DNA of 64,000 nt from Adiantum capillus-veneris (lineage: Eukaryota > Streptophyta > Polypodiopsida > Polypodiales > Pteridaceae), in contig CM043964.1 in assembly GCA_014529385.2 (NCBI GenBank), positions 105,203,587-105,267,586 of the forward strand, given 5' to 3'. The translations under genes were made by a program, and so were the position numbers. The notes under the pieces are model-generated. The model was not told where the DNA came from, did no database searches, and was given only the letters and a program-made list of their open reading frames with translations. Position 1 is the first letter of the stretch, and every line of letters begins with the position of its first letter. Positions 56,572 through 64,000 of the stretch are shown here, piece after piece.

Positions 56572-58747
56572 CTTGGCACGCACGGTGGATTGCGCGAATC
56601 CACAAGTGCATCCCTTGATTGGTTCTTTTGGAATTCGAGAAGTGTGATGCAAGAATGATTGTCGAGGCCGCTTCCTGGCTCTTTGGCTCTTTGCTCCTAG
56701 ACCAACCATCTTCATCTACCCGCATCTTGAACTCTGACCAGAATTATCCTTCTTGGATCCGCAAACCTTGGATACTGCAACTTGTGCTCTTAGTTTGCCG
56801 CATCATCCACATGTACGTCGAATCATGCCTTTTGTTTTAAGATGTCTGCAGTGCTGCTCCCTATCTCCATGGCATCATGAGATCTTTGATTTGTTGTACC
56901 CTGACTACCCAAGTCTTCAGATTTCTTGGCAGTAGCGGTACAACGACTATGCTTTATCATAAGCCCATTGTGTCCAGCTTTGGATGTCTTCCTTAGCATC
57001 TTCCAATCACTCTTCAACACTCCCCTTCAAGTGCGCGTGCTTGCCATGCTCCTTTGCGCTCTTTGCGGTATCTTCAGATGCCTCATTTGCGGAGTTTGTG
57101 GCATTCTTTCCGTTGCGTTTCAGGCTATCCGCAGTCACCTTCACACTCTCTGCGGTTTCTTTGCCCTTCTCCTTGGGAGTCTTTGCAGTAATCTCGAACG
57201 AGTCTACAGTGTTGTCTACATACTTAGCTGCCCTATCCTTTGCACCATCAACGTTCATATCTAATCTGCCTCCCGAACCAGGTGGGCTATAGAACACTGC
57301 ATACCATGGATTGCATCCTCCATTCTGGCAGTGGCGCTGCTGGTGGCAAACGGGCTTGGAATAAGGAAGCAGAGTGAGAAGGAGAGAGAGCCCTTGTAGC
57401 AAATAAAGGGGCTTTGCACAGGGATGGTTACGGGCTGGCAGGCACCGCTAATGCATGACATGGGGTGGCCGCTATCATCAACCTGGCGGAGGATGTTGGC
57501 ACCGCACAGCAAGCCGCCTAGCATGATCCTCGGTGATATTGCCCGCACAACAGACACCGCATGCATGAGATTCTTTCGTGGTGTTCTGGCCCGCACACCA
57601 TATAGATAGCTTTGAATGCTGCCGTCCTGTGTAGTCAACACCGCAATCATCGTCATCTCCAACTCAACGCCGCAATGATCTGGAGAGAGTCATATTGGGG
57701 CCATGAATAACGTCCCCGCATGCTGGAAGAACCCCGCAATCAATGCCGACCAAGAGATCAACATCCCATGTAGGAAACTCATTGAGCACTTTCTGTGCCG
57801 CAATCAAGAGAAGGGCCACATCTCTTTGAAGCATCCCCTCGCGCCTCTCTCTCCTTCAGAACTGCGTACTATATTGGACGGCATCCCCCCCTCTGATAGT
57901 GGCGCCTCCTCTCGCATCAGAACAATTAATGGCCTTTGAATCGCCTGCTCCCTTAGATTGTTATGATTCCTTTTCAATAGCCTTGTGCTCGAGCCAATCG
58001 AATCTGCAATCCAACTTGCAACAATTTTGCTTGCCTGCAATGTCCGACAACATTGTAAGGAAACTACTTCGAGCTCCGGCCTGTTCTTTCTACACCTTCT
58101 TGGCTGAACAGTGCCCTTCCTGTTCTTTCCACACTCGCTGGCAACACGCCAGGCAGCCCCTTCATGTCGCCTTCTTTCTTGCTCTTGGAATAGCAGCCAG
58201 CACTTCTTCTCTCTGTGCTCCCTCTACTTTGTCGGCACCTTTGATGCCATTTCCATGTTTACATCGCCTTCTCGGTCCCGCTCTATAACAGCAAGCCAAT
58301 AATTGGCCTCTCAGGATAGCACCAACATCTGTTGCTCGCCTCCTACATTTCCCATGCTTTCTCCTTCTTGGCGGCTCGTTGCAGACCCCAACCAATCCCA
58401 CTGTCTCGCATTGGACAGCAATCTGCAACCGCTCTTGATCCCCTCGTGGCTCAACCCACAGGAATTCATGCGCAAGGAAAGAGGGAGAGGAAGGGCTTGC
58501 TTGAGAAGGGCAGAAAATTTCGACATGTTTTGGTTGTTTTAGAGGCGATGGTGATGCGGCTTTAGCATAGTAGCGCTCATGGACATGGCCGGAAACCCTT
58601 TTCTGCTTCATACGACAAGGAAAAAGGCAGTTTTCCCCCAACGCCTTCCTGCTTGCATCCAGCATTTGGTTCAGAATTGTGGCGCCAGTAGTTGGAAACA
58701 CCTCCTTCGTCCACAAAGGGGAGTCCGTTCCGTGCGTGGTCGCCAAG
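56572..58747. other. Internal region of the three-LTR element
   Basis: G+C-richer DNA. Its two inner ends are related inverted sequences: CTTGGCACGCACGG at the left, and CTTGGCGACCACGCACGG on the minus strand at the right. Besides the LEA-like segment it has overlapping frames on both strands (57261-57662 minus, 57899-58288 plus, 58162-58746 minus with a TTG start). None shows a recognised domain. There is no capsid, protease, RT or integrase. Confidence 0.5.
56947..57402 (-). pseudogene. Captured LEA-like gene segment
   Basis: The minus frame 57402-57007 encodes 131 residues. A hydrophobic start (MLQGLSLLLTLLPYSKPVC) could be a signal peptide; NGGCNPWYAVFYSPPG follows. The remainder is a hydrophilic Ala/Lys/Glu/Thr-rich amphipathic stretch: GAKDRAAKYVDNTVDSFEIT, KEKGKETAESVKVTADSLKR and SANEASEDTAKSAKEHGKHA. 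This 11-residue-like A-K-x-x-x-E pattern is characteristic of group 3/LEA_4 late embryogenesis abundant proteins (desiccation-linked, disordered in solution). After a TGA at 57007 the frame continues 19 codons (LEDAKEDIQSWTQWAYDKA) to a TAG, so the original C-terminus was longer. It lies inside a retroelement, so capture from a host gene is inferred. Confidence 0.6.
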
Positions 58748-59080
58748 TGTAATAGGCGTGGCTGCCTATTATGAGACTGTGCTCAGAGAAATGCAAGAGA
58801 GATAAGCACAGCACAGCATTAGAGAGAGAGAGAATAAGAATACATCAGATTCCATAGCCTTTGATTATGAGAAATCCCAATACAGCGTACAAAGGAAACC
58901 CTTTCTTATGTAGAAATAATGAGCACCCTTTCATATCTCCGTAGCCCTTCCTGATTATGCCTCTTGAGATCCCCTCCTTCTAAGGGATTATTCCCACATG
59001 AAGGTACACGACGACATGCCGGACACTCCCAATGTGATTAATGCGGTCATGTGCAGCCATGTGCAGTCCGGGCACATACA
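58748..59080 (-). repeat. LTR copy 3 of the three-LTR element
   Basis: 333 bases, TGTAATAGGCG to GGGCACATACA, followed by the target duplication TATGT. Confidence 0.9.
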
Positions 59081-59226
59081 TATGTCAGAAGGCTCTCAAA
59101 ACAAGGGCATTAATGACAAATCATGTACTTTTTTCAAATGTATACCTTTCTCGCTCTCTAGTTTGTGAGAGGTTTTGAGTCTTTCCATCTATACTTTCTT
59201 TCTTCTTCTCTAATCTCTGAGTTTCC

Positions 59227-59828
59227 ATGGCGTCTTTTGCACGTCGCCCTTCACATAACATAACTTCTTGTGACTTTCATAACGTTAGAGAGGATGGTCT
59301 TTGGAAGCCCATATCTTTTCGTGTGAATGACTGGGTAACAATGCTTCCTTCATGCAAAGGTGTACATAGAGTGAAGAGAACTAAACGCGATAAAGTAAAA
59401 AACTAGGAAAGGTCGTGTTCTTGCTTTCAAAGTGACCGACAATGGTTGGCTAGCTAAGGTTCAACATGTGTACATGGCCAAGCTTCAAATCCAAGATCAA
59501 AGAAGACATCCTTAAAGCTATGTCTCTAGGCAGGATATCAAGAAGGATTAAAATTCAATGGTTCTTGCCTATACATGTCTTTGTGGCAGGTTTCAAAACA
59601 ATGGACTTGCAGAGGAAAAAGACGATGTGGCTTAATAGAAGACTTTCTATGACTGAACTGGATAATGTTCTTGGAGATGGATGGAGCACCAAAGAAACTT
59701 TCCATATTGGTGACAATATTAGTTGTAGAGTAAGCCCAAATTCTATGTCTATCTCATATCAACTATGTCGTCAATCATTAGTTCTAGGCTACGACTATAG
59801 GAGATGGAGAAGCAAATTAGGTAGCTAG
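59227..59828 (+). pseudogene. Unrecognised plant gene, 5' part (interrupted by repeat K)
   Basis: ATG at 59227 follows a pyrimidine-rich leader (CTTTCTTCTTCTCTAATC...) and opens 59 residues (MASFARRPSHNITSCDFHNV...) to a TAG at 59404. Coding-like sequence continues in other frames: GRVLAFKVTDNGWLAKVQHV at 59411, then 59466-59828, containing MWLNRRLSMTELDNVLGDGW and CRQSLVLGYDY. At GYDY the repeat K starts. The 3' part is at 62566-62844 and the frame agrees. Frame changes before 59466 may be mutations or an unrecognised intron. I recognise no domain. It could be a host gene or an unknown transposon gene. Confidence 0.5.
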
Positions 59829-60843
59829 TGAGGCGGTCCGGGGCAAGCAACAAGAGAGGCGACCTCTAAACACCTCTCAAGGCTCCCATGCTGCTCAATT
59901 GGGGCTGGGGTAACCACAAGCAAGAAACAACAACAACAAACCCACAACCAAACAAATGAAGGGGCACCACCTAGTTATGGTATGCGAACTAGGACGTAAG
60001 AGAGATTTTTTCACAACCAAGAGGATGCGCCACAAAACACACACAAGCAATCTCACACCAAGACTCACATAAAATGGGCCAGAGAGAGCTAGAGCAAAGG
60101 GAAGAGAGAGAGGAATGGATCTTACGTAATACCTTATTTGTGACTTGCAAATGGAGATGGTTCGTTATGTTGCTATCGTAGAGCTTGTACAAAACTCACT
60201 CAATTCTTAGTGAATGCTAAACATTGCCAACACACACTGTCTTAGGGTGTGGGAGACCTCTCACCACAATACCCTCTTACAATGGACACAAAATTGGCAA
60301 TGAAAACATACTAAAACACTTTCTAAAACAAGATAAACGATAAAACTCAAAGTAGACAAGTCACCTTGAATTCACTAAACCGTATCGCACAAGTGGAAGG
60401 ACGAAGATTTGAACGTCGAATCACGCCTTTGATGTACCAAACCTCAATTTATTGATGATGGAGGAACATATACAATAGTGGTTTTGAGATATTGAACTCA
60501 CGCTCTCTCACTTCCAATGTGTAGCTTGAAAGCTTCTCTCACACCAAGAGTGAAGCTCACAAAGTGGTTGCTACACCTAAATCTCTCCTCACGCATAGAG
60601 TGTTGGGGTGCTATGTGAGATATTGGAGGTTGTTTTACAAGAAGGAGAGGGGCCTATTTATAGGTTGGAGACCCCTCATTAAGATTATTGGAAATCCTAA
60701 TTTACAAGCTAACAAATCAGGATTATGATTTTTTCAGAATATCAAAACATTGCGGGCCTTCTTTGTCTGCTTGAGTCATGGATGTGGGCTCAAAAGAGAG
60801 AATTATTGATGGTAGATAAGGTGAAAGTAGAGTTTTAAGGAAG

Positions 60844-60845
<2 letters not shown>

Positions 60846-60890
<45 letters not shown>
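60846..60890 (+). repeat. (GA)n microsatellite
   Basis: 45 bases of pure GA in repeat K copy 2. Copy 1 has only GGAGAGAGG-type sequence at the matching place (about 16290). Confidence 0.95.
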
Positions 60891-60892
<2 letters not shown>

Positions 60893-61430
60893 ACTATGCA
60901 CATGTTTTGAGGTGAGGTGTCTTTTATCGTTAGGTCAATGGCTATTTTGTATTAGTATGTTAGTGGTTAGTCTTAGTAATCACTAGAAAGTTAATGATGT
61001 ATTTACAATGGGTGCAATGAGGTGGATGGTTGAAGTAAGATGGTTGAATGAAGTGAGGAAATCCTTGTGATGGTGAGGCTTGAAGAAGGACTTACTTGTG
61101 TAGGTTCCCAAAATGACTATTGATCCTCTTCTTCGTCTTCTCTTCTTTACGCCACCGCCACCAAGGTTGATTATCGCGATGAAAATGGCAGTTCGTTTGA
61201 TGAGATCTCTTAATTTGCAGAGGTTAAGCATGGTACACATGTTGAATTTATGTATATATAGAAAGGGTAAGATGGAATTGTACTTTGGAGATAATAGAGA
61301 GAGGCATAGAGATGGTGTATGTACATGGAGAGATCATATGAGAGTTATGGGAGTAAGAGGGGAGGTTAATGGTAAAGAAGGTGAGGGAAACCATGGAAGG
61401 TGCAGGTTTGAGTGAGGGATTGAGAGGCAT

Positions 61431-61432
<2 letters not shown>

Positions 61433-61526
<94 letters not shown>
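61433..61526 (+). repeat. (GT)47 microsatellite
   Basis: 94 bases of pure GT. Repeat K copy 1 has only GTGTGTGTG at the matching site near 16830. Confidence 0.95.
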
Positions 61527-61528
<2 letters not shown>

Positions 61529-62565
61529 CAGTGTGGAAAGAGGTGAGAGAAGACTATGGGCTACTTGTGAGAAAAGTGGGCAAACTGGGGTCCACTCAAA
61601 AAATCCTAGCTCACCGGTGGTTGCTCAAACAATTACCAAAATTTTTGAGGTGATTATTCAAATCTTGGTACACATTTTCTCTTTTGACCACCGCTCCAAA
61701 TTCGGAGTGGAGATGGGTGCCAAAAATCTCACCAAAAAGCCTGTTTTTTATGCCTGCAAAAGTCTTTTAGTGGCCCCCTCCTTTGTTGAATTTGTACAAT
61801 GCATCCAAGAGTGAACCCCTCCTTTGTCAGGTCATAATACAAAGCATCCAAGTTGCCCTTTACACATGCATGTAGGAGGATTATTGGTGAATAAAGAAAT
61901 ATATACATGGTGGGACTAGTGTATGGACTATTCATGGATTTTAGCTCAATGAGCACATGGTGTTAGAATAATGAGTAAAAATAATAAAAAAATATGAAGG
62001 AATTATGGATATGCAAAGATATTGGAATCATATGATATAGTCCCTCTTTGTATTATTTTGGGTGAAAGAGGAAAAGGTATGCAAGTAAATAATATAATAA
62101 ACTTGACTAAGGGAGTAGAAATCAATTTTCTGTTTTCACGAGGGTGAGGGTGAAAATGTGGGAGTGATTTGTTTAAAAGAAAAATATGAGGTTAGAGTAT
62201 GTACACATTGGCAAATATATACTTATGGTGTAAGAGGATGAAAGAAGGCATACACAGGTTTAATAAAACACACACCTAAGTATAAATATTTAAATAAAAT
62301 ACCAGAATAATTATAAAAATCCCATATTTATGCCATATATACAATGCAATATTTACACACAAATGGGCCATAATTATTTTTTTTTCTTTTTTTTTGGCTC
62401 AACTAGCCCAGTGACTAGCTAATTGAGGGTTTTTAAAAAAATATGGAGAAAGTCCCCTAACTCACACACGCCTATGTACAATGAAATGGTAGGGATAACC
62501 AAAATGTTTGAGTGATTTGATCGGGTGAGGTAGCTTACTATGGCAATTATGAAAAGCCGAAAAAC

Positions 62566-62844
62566 GACTATGACTGGGTTCCTCTCGACTCTAAGGAAAA
62601 TTGTCCAAAGTTTGAACTAAAGGTCACAGTCCATCCACACACCGAGTATAGAAACCTGATAGTAACAACAAATTGGAGACTAAATGATGTTAGAGAATCT
62701 CTTGAGTTTCTTGATGAAACATCTCCCGAGTATAGATTCAAAGTGGATAAAATTGTGGTGAGCACAAGGATGGAGAATTCAACCTCTTGCATCACATGCC
62801 TTCCCCCAAAAAGAGTTGTATTTGAGCCACTTGCAAGGACTTGA
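62566..62844 (+). pseudogene. Unrecognised plant gene, 3' part after repeat K
   Basis: An open frame of 92 codons begins inside the duplicated ACGACTAT, has no ATG of its own at the start and ends at TGA 62842-62844. It reads DYDWVPLDSKENCPKFELKV, TEYRNLIVTTNWRLNDVRES and CITCLPPKRVVFEPLART. The phase is identical to that of 59466-59828, supporting one ancestral gene of at least 200 codons split by repeat K. AT-rich sequence with AATATTG and AATAATG-type signals follows, typical of a 3' flank. No family recognised. Confidence 0.55.
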
Positions 62845-63075
62845 AAAAACAAGTTCAATATTGTAATCATTTTGCAAATATATTTATCTTTTCTCTACCT
62901 TATTGTGAACATTACTTATATTGTTTTAAACTTACATGACATAATGATACACATTTAAGAATAGAAAGTTGGTATTAAGTATTTGAAGTACAAAATTATG
63001 AATCACCAAAGGGTATATATATATATGTTCATATGGACAAAATGAACAAAAGTGTACATAGCTTTTGTGGAATAA
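62845..63075. other. AT-rich spacer between convergent genes
   Basis: Includes a TATATATATAT run at 63016-63026. It lies between the plus-strand split gene and the minus-strand C48-like gene, consistent with facing 3' ends. Confidence 0.35.
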
Positions 63076-63330
63076 TCAATCATGAAATTTCACTTTTCTT
63101 TTTGCCTGAGAGGAGTCTGCATCCTCAGAGACCCTTTTCCTTTTGTGTTCAGAAGGGGGTGAAAGTTCAGGAGTGGGAGGTGGTGGTGACTTGGCAGGGG
63201 TTGGTGCTTTGGGCCCCTTATGGCTTGGCACGGGTGACTTGGAAGGGGTTGGTGCTTTGGGCTCCTGAGGACTGGCTGGCTTGGATGATTTGGCAACCTT
63301 CTTTAGCAACATGAATGGTAGCTTGAAAGG
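63076..63330 (-). CDS. Lys/Ser/Pro-rich C-terminal segment, probably of the C48-like gene
   Basis: The minus frame 63312-63076 (78 residues) has repeated PKAPTPSKSP and PKAPTPAKSP units and a basic cluster HKRKRVSEDADSSQAKRKVK, resembling a bipartite nuclear localisation signal, before a stop at 63076. It lies just downstream of the stop of the preceding frame (63331) and shares its SPxK-type composition. I infer it belongs to the same gene, joined by a short intron or separated by a frameshift. The candidate GTAAGG...AAAG intron would be only about 53 bases. A separate small protein is the alternative. Confidence 0.45.
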   Translation of the reverse strand, partial: PFKLPFMLLKKVAKSSKPASPQEPKAPTPSKSPVPSHKGPKAPTPAKSPPPPTPELSPPSEHKRKRVSEDADSSQAKRKVKFHD

Positions 63331-64000
63331 TCAGCTAGGTGCCTCCCCCTTACTGTTCTTAAGTGTACGACGCTTTTGAACCTTGAATTTCAATGGTGAG
63401 TGAAATGGATGGCCCTTTGTATCTGTTCTTTTTTTTGCAGGGCTCTTAGTGGGACTCTTCCCCTTGGCAGTCTTCTTGGTGAGACTCTTCCCCTTGGCAG
63501 GGATCTTCTTTTTGGTAGGACTCTTCTCCTTGGCAGGGATCTTATTCTTCGTGGGACTCTTCCCCTTGGCAGGACTCTTCTTGTGATCCTTTTTCTTTGT
63601 ATGGATCTTCTTTGCAAGACTTTTCTTCTTTTGATCCATTTTCTTTGCATCCAAACCTTTGGTGGCTCTACCTTTCTTTGGTGACAAAGGAGATTCTGGA
63701 TCATTTGAATTTATTGATCTTTCCAAAACCATAGAAACAGCCTTCTCTCTCACCCACGTGACCCAAGACTGTGGATAGTCATGCAGCTGAAAAAAAATAG
63801 AAAAAGGAACTAAAGGACATGAGTACATACATACATAAAACATCAAAATAAATACATGAGACACACTTACAGTGAGTGTAGTCATCCGACACCTTGACTC
63901 AAGATATCTCCATACATTTGCAAGCACCCTCCATCCACAAGATGTTGAGTCTGTCTGTAAAGGCACTTTTTGATTGTAGTACTTGAAAGCTTCTATATTG
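63331..64000 (-). CDS. C48 (Ulp1/SENP-like) cysteine protease C-terminus with basic SPxK tail, partial
   Basis: The gene enters from beyond the right edge. The first exon (63871-64000+) reads EAFKYYNQKVPLQTDSTSCG then WRVLANVWRYLESRC. Q-x-D-x-x-x-C-G is the Gln and catalytic Cys motif of C48 SUMO/NEDD8-type proteases; His and Asp would lie upstream, outside the window. An 84-base intron (63787-63870) has GTAAGTG and TTTTTTTTCAG borders and is phase 0. The second exon (63331-63786) begins LHDYPQSWVTWVREKAVSMV and ends in Lys/Ser/Pro repeats such as KSPAKGKSPTKNKIPAKEKS, resembling histone H1 tails. Similar proteases occur in plant Mutator- and CACTA-type transposons, so host or transposon origin is open. 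Confidence 0.65.
   Translation of the reverse strand, partial: NIEAFKYYNQKVPLQTDSTSCGWRVLANVWRYLESRCRMTTLTVSVSHVFILMFYVCMYSCPLVPFSIFFQLHDYPQSWVTWVREKAVSMVLERSINSNDPESPLSPKKGRATKGLDAKKMDQKKKSLAKKIHTKKKDHKKSPAKGKSPTKNKIPAKEKSPTKKKIPAKGKSLTKKTAKGKSPTKSPAKKRTDTKGHPFHSPLKFKVQKRRTLKNSKGEAPS
63787..63870 (-). other. Intron of the C48-like gene
   Basis: Minus-strand GTAAGTGTGT donor and TTTTTTTTCAG acceptor, 84 bases, T-rich. The length is a multiple of three without a stop, so the unspliced frame stays open, but the retained sequence is hydrophobic and out of character. Confidence 0.7.

Larger units (their letters stand above)
55902..59080 (-). mobile_element. Small non-autonomous LTR element with three LTRs and captured gene DNA
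   Basis: Three LTR copies of about 335 bases lie at 55902-56239, 56240-56571 and 58748-59080. The first two are back to back; the second and third enclose a 2.2 kb internal region without gag or pol. The whole unit is flanked by perfect 5-bp copies of TATGT (55897-55901 and 59081-59085). LTR ends are TGTAATAGG...CACATACA on the plus strand. Minus orientation is favoured because TTGGCGACCACGCACGG lies just inside the right LTR, resembling a primer site, and because the captured coding segment reads leftward. The internal region is G+C-richer than the surroundings. Confidence 0.85.
59799..62563 (-). mobile_element. Dispersed non-coding repeat K, copy 2, inserted in a reading frame
   Basis: Matches copy 1 (15293-17890) throughout from about 59829 on. 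ACGACTAT occurs on both sides (59791-59798 and 62564-62571), and removing one copy plus the repeat rejoins the frame as ...GYDYDWVPLD. Two microsatellites have expanded inside it relative to copy 1. A minus-strand TATA box (CCTATAAATAGG, about 60652) is conserved. No coding capacity or terminal inverted repeat is visible. An 8-bp duplication would fit hAT- or MULE-type integration, but copy 1 ends in the similar ACGGCTAT, so the true boundary may be further right. Confidence 0.75.

Noticed and set aside
58162-58746. 194-codon minus frame in the three-LTR element
   Set aside because: It starts with TTG, overlaps a plus-strand frame of similar length, and has arginine/alanine-rich composition expected from G+C-richer non-coding DNA. 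No domain recognised.
61369-61814. Cys-Val repeat frames
   Set aside because: Translation of the (GT)47 tract in repeat K copy 2.

Overview
The window is nuclear DNA from a land plant with a large, repeat-rich genome. Evidence for a plant: plant-type Ty3/gypsy and Ty1/copia retrotransposons, the tRNA-Asp-type primer site TGGCGCCGTTGCCGGGGA near 44231, the copia primer site TGGTATCAGAGC at 50970, a LEA-like coding segment, and short plant-style introns. The species cannot be named from the sequence. The dominant gypsy family has a fungal-like pol, so a fern, lycophyte, bryophyte or gymnosperm seems at least as likely as a flowering plant. There is no operon structure and no rRNA, tRNA or CRISPR. 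Almost everything recognisable is mobile DNA at different stages of decay.

Layout. 1-3295: an unrecognised open frame running off the left edge, three copies of a palindromic motif and a gag relic. 3296-14119: gypsy element A (+), whose 5' LTR is split by a 3.6 kb LTR-type insertion with a perfect 5-bp target duplication. 14120-19150: a minus-strand gypsy relic (H) split by copy 1 of a 2.6-2.8 kb non-coding repeat (K). 19600-20977: relic I, same family as A, with an internal inversion. 21994-22314: a large TC/TG microsatellite. 23083-39763: gag gene of element D, split by element B (24504-38458, same family as A and I). The gag of B is itself split by element C, a different gypsy element in the opposite orientation (27116-34280). 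39825-41100: LTR-like DNA and minisatellites. 41212-44228: element E (gag-protease) ending in an LTR that is directly followed by the primer site and leader of another copy, F. 47050-49350: decayed gag/protease coding (J). 50355-54856: a copia element lacking its 3' end. 55902-59080: a small LTR element with three LTRs and a captured LEA-like gene segment, bounded by the target duplication TATGT. 59227-62844: a plant reading frame split by K copy 2 and flanked by a duplicated ACGACTAT. 63076-64000: a minus-strand gene with a C48 (Ulp1-like) protease motif, one clear intron and a Lys/Ser/Pro-rich tail.

How the parts relate. No autonomous element is intact. A lacks the reverse transcriptase core, B lacks RNase H and the integrase C-terminus, and I lacks the integrase core, but A and B overlap enough to define a complete gag-PR-RT-RH-IN family. 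Its RT, RNase H and integrase motifs look like those of fungal Ty3 elements (judged from memory of such proteins, not by search). Nesting gives a relative order: D before B before C; A before the 3975-7601 insertion; the host genes before K. The segment most likely to hold host genes is 59086-64000.
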